Positions 1 to 7,518 of a stretch of 14,695 nt of DNA are shown in pieces. Position 1 is the first letter of the stretch, and each line of letters starts with the position of its first letter. The DNA is taken from contig JAFTMF010000097.1 in the NCBI GenBank assembly GCA_017452565.1, positions 1 to 14,695 of the forward strand, in the 5' to 3' direction. Source of the DNA: Clostridia bacterium (GTDB taxonomy: Bacteria; Bacillota; Clostridia; Oscillospirales; CAG-272). The position numbers and the translations under genes were made by a program. The notes under the pieces were generated by a model. The model did not search any database. It was not told the DNA's origin and saw nothing but the letters and a program-made list of their open reading frames with translations.

Positions 1-102
1 AATATGCCTCCCAGAAACTTCTCCGAGTGGTATCAGACCTTTGACGTAAAGGATACCGATCAGATGTATCTGCCCGAGGATAAGAGAATCGTTATTTGGT
101 AA
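1..102 (+). CDS. C-terminal end of an M13 (PepO/neprilysin-like) metallopeptidase, partial
   Basis: An open frame enters from the left edge and ends in TAA at 100-102, giving the last 33 residues. They include NFSEWYQTFDV, then DQMYLPEDK and a terminal RIVIW. Bacterial M13 zinc endopeptidases of the PepO type usually end with a short F..AFDV segment, a D.MY..PE.R block and a C-terminal tryptophan preceded by hydrophobic residues, and this tail fits that ending. The catalytic HExxH region lies outside the window, so activity cannot be judged. The identification rests on a short tail and is moderately secure. A hairpin follows 10 bases after the stop. Confidence 0.65.
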   Translation, partial: NMPPRNFSEWYQTFDVKDTDQMYLPEDKRIVIW

Positions 103-112
103 TCAATCATAT

Positions 113-142
113 AGCGGCTTTTCTCATTAGAGAAGAGCCGCT
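113..142. repeat. Left terminal hairpin of the MITE-like element
   Basis: A 13-bp stem, with one G-T pair, closes a 4-base loop (ATTA). It is followed by CAGTCTG rather than a T-run, so it is not a classical terminator as it stands. Its stem matches that of the hairpin at 428-457 base for base in direct orientation; the loops differ. Confidence 0.6.
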
Positions 143-214
143 CAGTCTGTCGAAAAAGTATTCATTAGAAAGACGCATTAGCAATATGCACAAACCAAAG
201 CCTTCCCCTCCGAT

Positions 215-260
215 GTAGTTCGCGTAGGCGAACTACGGCAGTTCCGCATAGCGGAACTGC
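215..260. repeat. Pair of related hairpins separated by one base
   Basis: Hairpin A (215-236) has stem GTAGTTCGC with GCGAACTAC and a 4-base loop. Hairpin B (238-260) has stem GCAGTTCCGC with GCGGAACTGC and loop ATA. Only base 237 separates them. The same paired arrangement occurs at 7736-7782, and the stems belong to one sequence family. Confidence 0.75.
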
Positions 261-427
261 ACGGAAGAGTGGCGCGCCGAAGGCGTGACGGAAGAGGTCT
301 ACCGCACAAAATACTACGAATACCTCTCCCGTCTCGGACTTCGTCCGATCCACCCTCCCCAGAGGGGAGGGCTCTTTTGTGCAATTTCACAAACCGCTTA
401 CTTTATTATGACTTTTTCGACACTCTG

Positions 428-467
428 AGCGGCTTTTCTCCAATGAGAAGAGCCGCTGTTTTTGTTT
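428..467 (+). terminator. Intrinsic terminator at the right end of the element
   Basis: Stem AGCGGCTTTTCTC / GAGAAGAGCCGCT (428-457, loop CAAT) is followed by GTTTTTGTTT. This is a standard rho-independent terminator. It insulates the padR promoter from upstream transcription of the peptidase gene. Confidence 0.8.
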
Positions 468-517
468 GCAGAAACCCGTAGCTTTAGTTGGAAAATTTTT
501 TCACTTTTTATTTCGAG

Positions 518-538
518 ATACCTTGACAAGCGAGGTAT
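518..538. promoter_or_regulatory. Candidate PadR operator overlapping the -35 box
   Basis: ATACCT (518-523) and AGGTAT (533-538) form an inverted repeat around a 9-base centre and cover the -35 hexamer and part of the spacer. A third half-site, ATACC, lies at 563-567, just past the expected transcription start. PadR repressors commonly bind dyads in their own promoters, so autorepression is inferred. Confidence 0.5.
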
Positions 539-551
539 TATATGCTATAAT
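523..551 (+). promoter_or_regulatory. Sigma-A promoter of the padR operon
   Basis: A perfect TTGACA (523-528) is followed by a 17-base spacer and a perfect TATAAT (546-551). The start point should be near 558, leaving a short leader with the AAAGGAGG ribosome binding site just before the ATG at 584. Confidence 0.9.
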
Positions 552-583
552 GCAAGTGTAAGATACCGAAAGGAGGAAGCGCA

Positions 584-934
584 ATGATTGTTACGTCCGA
601 TCTGCTGCGAGGCAATACCGAAACGATCATCCTGTCCCTGCTGGAGCAGGGAGACAGCTACGGCTATGAAATCAACAAAGGCATCTCAAAACTGTCCGAA
701 GGCAATTACGAGCTGAAGGAAGCCACTCTATACTGCGCCTTCCGCCGAATGGAGGAGGCGGGCTACATCTCCTCTTATTGGGGGAACGAAGAGAGGGGCG
801 CCAGGCGGCGCTACTACCGCATCACCGATGCAGGCATCGAAGCGCTGGCAAACCAGCGAAAGGACTGGATTGCGGCCCGCGATCTGCTGGATCGCATTAT
901 TCTGAAAGGAGCTATTGACAATGGAAGGACATAG
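584..934 (+). CDS. PadR family transcriptional regulator
   Basis: This 116-residue protein is a PadR-type winged-helix DNA-binding regulator, expected to dimerise in the cytoplasm. It shows the family signature: an N-terminal helix with ILSLLEQGDSYGYEI (about residues 16-30), a recognition region with ATLYCAFRRMEEAGYI (47-62), and a wing with RRRYYRITDAG (74-84). A C-terminal helix likely dimerises. The start is fixed by a strong AAAGGAGG site 8-15 bases upstream. The gene overlaps the next one by 14 bases, so the three-gene operon is translationally coupled. In this arrangement PadR usually represses its own operon, which senses cell-envelope or drug stress; the dyad at 518-538 fits that. 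The inducer is unknown. Confidence 0.93.
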   Translation: MIVTSDLLRGNTETIILSLLEQGDSYGYEINKGISKLSEGNYELKEATLYCAFRRMEEAGYISSYWGNEERGARRRYYRITDAGIEALANQRKDWIAARDLLDRIILKGAIDNGRT

Positions 935-1832
935 ATACGATAAACTGTATGCCCGTACCGACGAAGTGTTTGCGGGTACCCCCAACACTCCCTCGGCGCT
1001 GGCGCTCAAGGCGGAGATTTTGGAAAATCTGGCCGCTAAATATGACGATCTGCTGGCACAGGGAGTTAGTGAAGAGGAAGCCATCGGTCGGGTGGTGGAC
1101 AGCATCGGTGACGTTGGCGAGCTGTTCGGCACGTCCGAGCACTCGACGGTTGCAGACACCTCGGCAGTTGCGCCGACCAAGCCCCGTCAACAGTATTCCG
1201 CCGATAAGGTGCAGAATGGCAAAACGGTGCAGAAAACGATGATCGCTGTTGCCGTGGCACTGTATATTCTCTCGATTCTGTGCCCCATTCTCAGCGGGCT
1301 GGGCGGATCGGTGGAACCTTATATCGCCGCAATGTTCGGCATTTGGGGAATTGCTACCGCAATGATCGTAGGCTCGGGCTTCCGCCTGCCTTGGAACAAC
1401 CCTAAGGGCAAGGCTCTGCTTGCGCTGGGCGTGGGCGGCTATATCTGGGCATTCATTCCGATGTTCTTGTTGGAGAAGGTCAATGAAGGGCTGGCCATCT
1501 CGACGATGTTCGGCGGTTGGGCGATTGCCACTCTGCTGATCATCTTCAGTACCAATTTCAAGCGCAAGGGTCTGCCCACTTCGGACGGCAGACAAATCGT
1601 GGTAGAGCCTGCCCGTACCGATAAGCTGCCCCCCGACGTGGAGGGAGTCTACAATCCCATTTCCACCATCCTGCTGGTGATTACCCTGCTGGTGTATCTG
1701 GGAATCAGCTTTCTCACCGGCGGCTGGGCTTACACTTGGCTGATCTGGATTATCTACGGCTGTGTGTGTGATATCGTCAAGGCCATCTGCTGCCTTGTCT
1801 TCCAATCTCGCTCAAGGAGGGATAGTGAATGA
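921..1832 (+). CDS. Polytopic membrane protein with DUF1700-like N-terminal domain
   Basis: The ATG at 921 is preferred over the in-frame TTG at 915 because AAAGGAG (905-911) is 9 bases from the ATG but only 3 from the TTG. The 303-residue product begins with a soluble helical region of about 70 residues (RYDKLYARTDEVF, LKAEILENLAAKYDDLLAQG, EEEAIGRVVDSIGDVGELF), the pattern found at the start of DUF1700-like proteins next to padR genes. After a linker come six hydrophobic stretches that look like membrane helices, the last two near the C-terminus. The gene overlaps padR at its start and the DUF4097 gene at its end (ATGA). It is probably part of an envelope-stress or signalling unit controlled by PadR; its biochemical role is unknown. 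Confidence 0.85.
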   Translation: MEGHRYDKLYARTDEVFAGTPNTPSALALKAEILENLAAKYDDLLAQGVSEEEAIGRVVDSIGDVGELFGTSEHSTVADTSAVAPTKPRQQYSADKVQNGKTVQKTMIAVAVALYILSILCPILSGLGGSVEPYIAAMFGIWGIATAMIVGSGFRLPWNNPKGKALLALGVGGYIWAFIPMFLLEKVNEGLAISTMFGGWAIATLLIIFSTNFKRKGLPTSDGRQIVVEPARTDKLPPDVEGVYNPISTILLVITLLVYLGISFLTGGWAYTWLIWIIYGCVCDIVKAICCLVFQSRSRRDSE

Positions 1833-2845
1833 AACATCCGGTTTTATCCATCGTACTCAACTCTATCGCCATTTTGGTGGTAGGCGCACTTTTGGCAGGA
1901 GCCATTATTTTGCATCAGACGGGAGGTCTGGAGGAATTGTTTTCCAAAGGTTTTTCGCTGAATTTCGGATTGGATTCGGCTATTTATGGAAATAGCGACG
2001 ACTACAACAGCGGAGACGCTACCGTCAGTGCCGAGGGCATCCACTCCATCGACCTTGGCTGGGCGGCCGGAGAAGTCATCCTTCAAGTAGGCGATGGCAA
2101 TGAGATTTCGCTCACCGAAACCGCCTCCAAGGATATCGCAGAGGAGGATCGTCTGTGCTGGAAGGTAGAGAACGGCACTTTGAAGGTGCGCTTTGCCCAT
2201 CGTAAAGGCGTCACGCTCATCCATTTCGGTGAAGTTAGAAAGCAGCTCACCCTTACCATCCCCGCATCGCTTGCCGAGAGCCTGCAAAAGGTGAAGCTGA
2301 ACACAGCGTCGGCCACCGTTAGTGCCGAGGGACTGAAGGTGGATCAGCTGATGATCTCCACCGCCTCGGGGGATGCAAGGCTCACCGATCTCACCGCTTC
2401 GACCGTGGACTTTGACGGTGCGTCGGGCAAACTGATTGCCAAGGGTCTGACGGCGGCATCGGTGAATGCAGACACCGCCAGCGGCGGCGCAGAGCTGACC
2501 GATTGCTCTATTAGCGGAACCTTTTCCTTCGATACCGCCTCGGGCGATCTCTATTTCAGCGGCGATCTGGGCAGTCTGGATGCCGATACCGCATCCGGCG
2601 ACTTGGAGCTGGTGCTCACCGCTCCCGCCCGCAAGCTGGACGTAGACAGTGCCTCCGGTGATCTGGAGGTTACCCTCCCCGCCGATCTGCCCGGTCTGGA
2701 GGTGGAAATGGATGCTGCCTCCGGCGATCTGGAATTCGACTTTGACGTGAAGTTCCGTGGTCACGGTTACGCCATCTACGGCGACGGCTCTATGAAGGTA
2801 GAAGTAGACAGCGCCTCCGGCGATGCCCGATTCAAGCTGAAATAA
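1829..2845 (+). CDS. DUF4097 family beta-strand repeat protein, membrane anchored
   Basis: This 338-residue protein has an N-terminal hydrophobic helix (about residues 5-28) that acts as an uncleaved anchor or signal. It is followed by a domain rich in short strands. From about residue 150 on, a motif of the form (D/N)(T/S)ASGD recurs roughly every 20 residues, eight or nine times, up to the last residues; this is typical of DUF4097 beta-helix proteins. The start overlaps the upstream stop (ATGA), with AAGGAGG at 1816-1822. Together with PadR and the DUF1700-like protein it forms a common Firmicutes operon. The domain probably lies outside the membrane as a solenoid. Its ligand is unknown, and the adhesin label some databases give this family is not supported by anything seen here. 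Confidence 0.9.
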   Translation: MKHPVLSIVLNSIAILVVGALLAGAIILHQTGGLEELFSKGFSLNFGLDSAIYGNSDDYNSGDATVSAEGIHSIDLGWAAGEVILQVGDGNEISLTETASKDIAEEDRLCWKVENGTLKVRFAHRKGVTLIHFGEVRKQLTLTIPASLAESLQKVKLNTASATVSAEGLKVDQLMISTASGDARLTDLTASTVDFDGASGKLIAKGLTAASVNADTASGGAELTDCSISGTFSFDTASGDLYFSGDLGSLDADTASGDLELVLTAPARKLDVDSASGDLEVTLPADLPGLEVEMDAASGDLEFDFDVKFRGHGYAIYGDGSMKVEVDSASGDARFKLK

Positions 2846-2862
2846 TCTGCTTTTTATGCAAT

Positions 2863-2896
2863 AAACCCGCACTTGGATTCCCAAGTGCGGGTTTTT
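2863..2896. terminator. Terminator between convergent genes
   Basis: A 14-bp stem, AAACCCGCACTTGG with CCAAGTGCGGGTTT, closes the loop ATTC and is followed on the + strand by TT and GATT. It ends the padR operon. The minus-strand side has a weaker T-run, but the hairpin may also serve the convergent kinase gene, which stops at 2907. Confidence 0.85.
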
Positions 2897-2906
2897 GATT
2901 ATTCTT

Positions 2907-4589
2907 CTATAGCTCTACAGCGGGGAAGAGTACCGAGATCACCGTACCCTGTCCCAGCGTGCTGTCCAGCGTCAGGGTGGCGCCGTGGAAGGCCGCACCG
3001 TGCTTGACAATGGAAAGTCCCAAGCCGGTACCGCCGATTTCCTTGGAGTGGCTCTTGTCTACCCGATAGAATCGCTCGAACACTCGCTGACGGTCGGCGT
3101 CGGGGATGCCGATGCCGGTATCTCGGACGGTCAGGCGCACCTTTGCGCCCTCCTTTTCCAGCGTCACGTAGACGTTGCCGCCTTCTTTGTTGTACTTGAT
3201 GGCGTTTTCCACCAGATTGTAAACCATCTCGTCCAGAATCTGAGCCACGCCCATCACTTTCAGAGAGGTGAGCTTGGTTTCCACCTTCACCGATCTGCGA
3301 TCGGCGGTGGAGGCAAGACGATCAGCTACCTGCGCGGTGATGGCCGACAGATCCACCGGCTCCTTGGAGCGGGGAATCGAGTTTTCGTCCAGCTGGGAGA
3401 GCTTCAGAATATCGTCGATGAGCCCCAAAAGCCGCTGTGCCTCGCCGTGGATCTTGCCGGCAAAGTGACCGATGTCCTCGGGACGGGCAATGCCCATGCG
3501 GATCATCTCGGCAAAGCCGGAGATGGAGGTGAGAGGCGTTTTCAGCTCGTGGGAGACGTTGGCAGAGAATTCTCGGCGCAGACGGTCCCTCGCCTCACGC
3601 TCGGTAACGTCCAGAATCAGCAGAACTGCGCCCACAGCCTCGTTTTTATCGTACACGGGATTGGCGATGATCTGATAGGTTCGGTCGTCATAGGCCATCT
3701 GACGGGCGCTGTGACGTCCGTCCAGTGCCTCTTCCACCGCAAGATGGAAGTCGGGGCTGTCGTTGAGGGTGAGCACGCTTACCGTAGGATCGGTGGGGGT
3801 AGCGCCCAACAGCCGCAGTGCGCCGCTGTTGTAGGAGAGCAGGCAGGCGTTGCTGTCAACCACCAGCAGCCCCTCGCTCATATTCTCGGTAATGGCGGAA
3901 AACTCCTTCCGGCGCCGTTCCAGCTCTACCAGCTGCTCTCGGATTTGCTGATTTTGCTTGGCAATTCTGCTCAGCAGGGGAGTCAGCTCCTTGTAGGTCT
4001 TTACTGTCTCGGGATGGAGCATAGGACTGGAAAAATCCAGCCGATTCAGAGGCTTGGTGACCTTGCGGGCAATGCCGTAGGCCAGCAGACCGGATACTGT
4101 CACCACCACTACAGCAACCGCCAGAATGGGGATCAGCAGGGATAAGAGCAGGGTAAGAAGGGAATCGTGGGTGTCGGACAGCCGCACCACGCTGCCGTCG
4201 GACAGCCGCAGAGCGTAGTTCACCGTCTCACGGGTGAGGGTATCGGAATAGCGGGTGGCCATCCCTTCGCCGCTCTCCAGCGCAGCACGGATCTCTTCCC
4301 GATCCAAATGATTGCCCAGCGTCTCGGCAGGGACGGTGCTGTCGAACAAAACCGTTCCGTCGGCGGCCACCCAAGTGATGCGGGCACGGGAGGATTTGTG
4401 TTCCAGCTTTTGGAGATAACCCTCGCCCTCACTCTCCAGACCGCAGGCGATGTAGTAAGCCTCATCCTTCAGCTGTTCATCGTAATGGCGGGAGAAATAT
4501 TGATAGGATACTCCCAGACTCACCGCCATACTGACGATCAGCACGACAATGGCCACTAAAAATATGGAGTGAAAGATTCGTTTGGTCAA
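2907..4589 (-). CDS. phoR: PhoR-like sensor histidine kinase
   Basis: A 560-residue membrane kinase of the PhoR/WalK type. Order: helix 1 (about 8-28), an extracytoplasmic sensor of about 115 residues, helix 2 (about 145-171), a short HAMP-like linker, a PAS domain (about 230-330), a HisKA domain with phospho-acceptor His347 in FSANVSHELKTPLT, and a HATPase domain with N-box Asn462, DTGIGIP (490-496), FERFYRVD and GGTGLGLSIVK (519-529). All catalytic boxes are intact. The start is a TTG at 4589, chosen because AAAGGAG lies 8 bases upstream and the first ATG downstream would cut helix 1. It follows the response regulator by 35 bases in the same transcript. Phosphate sensing is inferred from architecture and upstream PHO-like repeats; another envelope signal is possible. 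Confidence 0.85.
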   Translation of the reverse strand: MTKRIFHSIFLVAIVVLIVSMAVSLGVSYQYFSRHYDEQLKDEAYYIACGLESEGEGYLQKLEHKSSRARITWVAADGTVLFDSTVPAETLGNHLDREEIRAALESGEGMATRYSDTLTRETVNYALRLSDGSVVRLSDTHDSLLTLLLSLLIPILAVAVVVVTVSGLLAYGIARKVTKPLNRLDFSSPMLHPETVKTYKELTPLLSRIAKQNQQIREQLVELERRRKEFSAITENMSEGLLVVDSNACLLSYNSGALRLLGATPTDPTVSVLTLNDSPDFHLAVEEALDGRHSARQMAYDDRTYQIIANPVYDKNEAVGAVLLILDVTEREARDRLRREFSANVSHELKTPLTSISGFAEMIRMGIARPEDIGHFAGKIHGEAQRLLGLIDDILKLSQLDENSIPRSKEPVDLSAITAQVADRLASTADRRSVKVETKLTSLKVMGVAQILDEMVYNLVENAIKYNKEGGNVYVTLEKEGAKVRLTVRDTGIGIPDADRQRVFERFYRVDKSHSKEIGGTGLGLSIVKHGAAFHGATLTLDSTLGQGTVISVLFPAVEL

Positions 4590-4624
4590 AGAAATGACTC
4601 CTTTCGGGTCAGTCCCCTATCGGA

Positions 4625-5305
4625 TCAGGGATTTTCGTTGAATTTGTAGCCGATGCCCCGCACCGTCTCAATCAGATCGCCGGAGCCGCCCAGTTTCTGC
4701 CGAAGGGTACGGACGTGCACGTCCACCGTACGGCTTTCGCCGTCGAAGGAGTAGCCCCAAATCCGATCCAGCAGCTGATCACGGGTAAACACGATGCCGG
4801 GATGCTCGATGAGCAGGAGCAGCAGATTATATTCTTTGTTGGTCAGGGAAACCTCCCGTCCGCTGTCGGTGACGATGTGGCGGGCGGTGTTCAGATAGAG
4901 AGAGCCCACGGAATACTCCTGCTGTTTGCTCTCGGACGTCTTTTCCGAGCGGCGCAGGAGGGCACGGATGCGCGCCAGCAGCTCCATAATGCCGAAGGGC
5001 TTGGCAAGATAATCGTCGGCACCGCTGTCCAAACCCACCACCTTGTCGTACTCGCTGCCCTTGGCGGTAAGGAGCAGGATGGGCATCTGTGCGGTGGCGG
5101 TATTGGCCCGTAGGCGCTTGAGGATCGACAGACCATCCTCCTCGGGGAGCATAATATCCAGCAGCAGCAGATCGGGAGCGGCACTTTCCATCGCCTTCCA
5201 GAATGCGGAGGGGCGCTCGTAGCCCTTGGCTTCCATACCGTAGCTTTGGAGAGTATAGACGATCATTTCGCGGATGCTGGAATCGTCTTCTAAGCAATAA
5301 ATCAT
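4625..5305 (-). CDS. phoP: PhoP/OmpR-family response regulator
   Basis: A 226-residue two-domain regulator. The receiver domain has the acidic pair Glu6-Asp7-Asp8, phospho-acceptor Asp50 in LLLLDIMLP, Thr80 and Lys102 (AKPFG). The C-terminal winged helix (about 130-226) has LTNKEYNLLLLL, the recognition helix in SRTVDVHVRTLRQKL and the terminal VRGIGYKF. These are the marks of an OmpR/PhoB activator. AAGGAG lies 8 bases before the ATG at 5305. It pairs with the kinase gene immediately downstream. Upstream 11-bp-spaced TTTAAC-like hexamers suggest autoregulation. Members of this family that control vancomycin or cell-wall responses look similar, so the PhoP name is a best guess. Confidence 0.88.
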   Translation of the reverse strand: MIYCLEDDSSIREMIVYTLQSYGMEAKGYERPSAFWKAMESAAPDLLLLDIMLPEEDGLSILKRLRANTATAQMPILLLTAKGSEYDKVVGLDSGADDYLAKPFGIMELLARIRALLRRSEKTSESKQQEYSVGSLYLNTARHIVTDSGREVSLTNKEYNLLLLLIEHPGIVFTRDQLLDRIWGYSFDGESRTVDVHVRTLRQKLGGSGDLIETVRGIGYKFNENP

Positions 5306-5328
5306 AGAGAAATCTCCTTGATGGGATT

Positions 5329-5394
5329 ATTTAACGTCAGTATAAACCCTCGAGGTTAAATATAAAACCATAGGATTGTAAAATCGGGGTTAAA
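5329..5394 (-). promoter_or_regulatory. Candidate PHO-box region and -10 element of the two-component operon
   Basis: Read on the minus strand, TTTAAC (5394-5389) and TTTTAC (5383-5378) are spaced by 11 bases. TTATAC (5345-5340) and TTAAAT (5334-5329) show the same 11-base spacing, and a further TTTAAC lies at 5360-5355. Gram-positive PhoP is known to bind TTAACA-like hexamers repeated every 11 bases. A TATACT -10 (5344-5339) lacks a good -35, as expected for an activator-dependent promoter. Confidence 0.4.
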
Positions 5395-7420
5395 CGTGGG
5401 TATCTTCTTCTATTGTAGCGCATTTTTGCCCCAAAGGCAAGGGATTTGACGAAACTTTTGCAAAATCCCTATTGAAAGCACAAAAAGAGCGCCGCAAACA
5501 TTTGCGGCGCTTATTATAATGTTTTGGAAGATTGTCAAGAAACTTTTTTGAAAAAGTTTCTTGACCGGAGCTCGCGGCGGAGCCTCGAATGCATGACGTC
5601 TTCAGCTCTGCCTGAGCCTTGAGGCGCAGCTGGGTGTTGAGGATTGCCTTGCGCAGGCGGATGGTCTGGGGGGTGACCTCAATCAGCTCATCGTCGGCGA
5701 TGAACTCGATGGCCTCTTCCAAGCTCATAATGCGGGCGGGGGTGAGGATCAGCTTTTCATCGGCGCCCTTGGAGCGGATGGCAGTCAGCTGCTTGGTCTT
5801 GCAGGGGTTGACTGCAATATCGCCCAGCTTGGGGTTCTCGCCCACGATCATACCCTCGTACACGGGAGTCTGCACGCCAACGAACATCGCGCCGCGCTCC
5901 TGCGTGCCGTACAAACCGTAGGAGGTGGTCACGCCTGCCTCGGATGCTACCAGAGAGCCGGTGTAGCGAGCGGTGATCTCGCCCTTGAAGGGCTGGTAAC
6001 CGTCGAATACGGTGTTGATGATGCCCTCGCCGCGGGTGTCGGTCATAAACTTGCTTCTGTAACCGAAGAGGCAACGGGAGGGGATGGAGTATTCCATCTT
6101 GGTGCGGCTGCCGTGAACCGACATATCAATCAGATCGCCGCGGCGTGCGCCCAGCTTTTCCATAACCGCGCCGGAGAACTCGGTGTCTACGTCAATGTAA
6201 ACCTTCTCCACGGGCTCGAAGAGCTTGCCGTCGATTTCCTTGTAAATGACACGGGGAGCGGATACCGCCAGCTCGTAGCCCTCACGGCGCATCGTCTCGA
6301 TGAGGATGGACAGATGCATCTCGCCTCTGCCTGCCACCTTGAAGGAGTCGGTGGTTTCGCCGTCGGAAACACGGAGAGAAACGTCCTTGAGCAGCTCGTC
6401 GTAGAGACGCTTGCGGATCTGACGGGAGGTAACGAACTTGCCTTCCTTGCCTGCAAAGGGAGAATCGTTGACTTGGAAGGTCATCTCCAGGGTAGGTTCG
6501 GAGATTTTCACGAAGGGAAGTGCTTCTACCGAGTTAGGGGAGCAGATAGTGTCACCGATGGTGATGTTTTCGGCGCCCGAGAAGCAGACGATGTCACCAA
6601 CCGATGCGCTTTCGGTAGCAGAGCGGCGCAGACCGTCGAAGGTGAAGAGAGAAACCACCTTAGAACGGACGGGAGCTTTGTCGGGGCTGTGGTAGTTGCA
6701 GATCATAATGTCCTGACCTACCTTGATGGAGCCGTTGTCTATGCGGCCGATGCCGATTCTGCCCACGTAATCGTTGTAGTCGATGGAGGAAACCAGCATC
6801 TGCAGACCCTTATTTTCATCTCCCTCGGGAGCGGGCATATATTCCAGAATGGTGTCGAACAGAGGCTTCAGATCGGTGCCCTCGCCGTGGGGGTCGAGGC
6901 AAGCGGTACCCTGTCGACCGGAGCAGAAGATCATAGGGGAGTCCAGCTGTTCGTCAGTAGCGTCCAGATCCATCAGCAGCTCCAGCACCTCGTCGATGAC
7001 CTCGTCTACACGGGCGTCGGGCTTGTCAATCTTATTGACCACTACGATGACACGGTGATTCAGCTCCAGTGCACGCTGGAGAACGAAGCGGGTCTGAGGC
7101 ATAGGACCTTCTGCGGCGTCCACCAGCAGCAGAACGCCGTTGACCATCTTCAGAATACGCTCCACCTCACCGCCGAAGTCGGCGTGGCCGGGGGTGTCGA
7201 TGATATTGATTTTCACGTCCTTGTAGTGGACGGCGGTATTTTTAGCCAGGATGGTAATGCCGCGTTCCCGTTCCAGATCGCCCGAGTCCATTACACGCTC
7301 GGTGGTAGTCTGATTGTCACGGTACACGCCGCCCTGCTTCAGCATTTCGTCCACCAGAGTGGTCTTGCCGTGGTCAACGTGGGCGATAATAGCGATGTTT
7401 CTAAGATCATTACGAACCAT
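5390..7420 (-). CDS. typA: TypA/BipA ribosome-associated GTPase with abnormal C-terminal extension
   Basis: This is a translational GTPase related to EF-G that binds the ribosome and is involved in stress adaptation and subunit assembly. It shows the P-loop AHVDHGKT (13-20), switch RGITI (53-57), DTPGH (75-79) and NKID (129-132), followed by the EF-Tu-like, EF-G-like and TypA-specific C-terminal domains. AGGAGA sits before the ATG at 7420. The family normally ends near residue 605-615. Here the expected end is near residue 608 (...KAQAELKT), but the frame stays open for 68 more codons: through a palindromic repeat (5534-5596), then through an apparent terminator hairpin (5482-5510), to a TAA at 5390. 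The extension is low-complexity, basic and not recognisable. The native stop seems to have been lost to the repeat. The core GTPase looks intact. Confidence 0.93.
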   Translation of the reverse strand: MVRNDLRNIAIIAHVDHGKTTLVDEMLKQGGVYRDNQTTTERVMDSGDLERERGITILAKNTAVHYKDVKINIIDTPGHADFGGEVERILKMVNGVLLLVDAAEGPMPQTRFVLQRALELNHRVIVVVNKIDKPDARVDEVIDEVLELLMDLDATDEQLDSPMIFCSGRQGTACLDPHGEGTDLKPLFDTILEYMPAPEGDENKGLQMLVSSIDYNDYVGRIGIGRIDNGSIKVGQDIMICNYHSPDKAPVRSKVVSLFTFDGLRRSATESASVGDIVCFSGAENITIGDTICSPNSVEALPFVKISEPTLEMTFQVNDSPFAGKEGKFVTSRQIRKRLYDELLKDVSLRVSDGETTDSFKVAGRGEMHLSILIETMRREGYELAVSAPRVIYKEIDGKLFEPVEKVYIDVDTEFSGAVMEKLGARRGDLIDMSVHGSRTKMEYSIPSRCLFGYRSKFMTDTRGEGIINTVFDGYQPFKGEITARYTGSLVASEAGVTTSYGLYGTQERGAMFVGVQTPVYEGMIVGENPKLGDIAVNPCKTKQLTAIRSKGADEKLILTPARIMSLEEAIEFIADDELIEVTPQTIRLRKAILNTQLRLKAQAELKTSCIRGSAASSGQETFSKKFLDNLPKHYNKRRKCLRRSFCAFNRDFAKVSSNPLPLGQKCATIEEDTHV
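5482..5510 (-). terminator. Intrinsic terminator of typA, lying inside the extended frame
   Basis: On the minus strand GCGCCGCAAA (5510-5501), two bases, TTTGCGGCGC (5498-5489) and then TCTTTTTG form a GC-rich stem plus T-run. It is the only good terminator after typA, yet it precedes the reading frame's stop codon at 5390. Confidence 0.85.
5534..5596. repeat. Palindromic repeat inserted at the 3' end of typA
   Basis: 5534-5565 is a perfect 15-bp inverted repeat, GTCAAGAAACTTTTT with AAAAAGTTTCTTGAC, around a TG centre. It is flanked on its typA side by a GC-rich block (minus strand: GCATTCGAGGCTCCGCCGCG then AGCTCC). The block abuts the point where the TypA family sequence stops. I take the whole as a dispersed repeat; copy number was not tested. 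Confidence 0.5.
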
Positions 7421-7518
7421 AGTATTTCTCCTGTATTTTATTTTCTTGGATTTATGTGGATTTTGGGGAATGGTACACAGAGGTGAGGATAGTGCGGATT
7501 GCTTGGATGTCTAAGGAA

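Larger units (their letters stand above)
113..457. mobile_element. MITE-like element with about 47-bp imperfect terminal inverted repeats
   Basis: The first ~47 bases (113-159) and the reverse complement of the last ~47 (411-457) agree at all but about five positions. Each end consists of a hairpin (AGCGGCTTTTCTC with GAGAAGAGCCGCT) followed inward by a C-A-G-N-N-T-GTCGAAAAAGT block. Similarity continues inward: both arms have TGCACAAA followed by CCCCTC. The middle holds small hairpins (215-236, 238-260, 334-348). No transposase is encoded and no obvious target duplication is visible. The stretch 103-583 otherwise contains no convincing gene; the small open frames in it lie within the palindromes. 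A non-autonomous element is the best reading. Alternatively, a repeat was inserted into or between duplicated terminator hairpins. Confidence 0.55.

Noticed and set aside
269..481. 70-codon frame inside the MITE-like element
   Set aside because: It is built from hairpin arms and terminator sequence, with no ribosome binding site.
915..917. TTG as start of the DUF1700-like gene
   Set aside because: The AAAGGAG site would be only 3 bases away; the ATG at 921 has proper spacing.
2985..4145. Long + strand open frame opposite the sensor kinase
   Set aside because: It is antisense to a kinase with every conserved box, has no ribosome binding site, and its composition is that expected from reverse-complemented GC-rich codons.
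6113..7486. 457-codon + strand frame opposite typA
   Set aside because: It mirrors a clear TypA coding sequence; no motif, promoter or ribosome binding site supports it.
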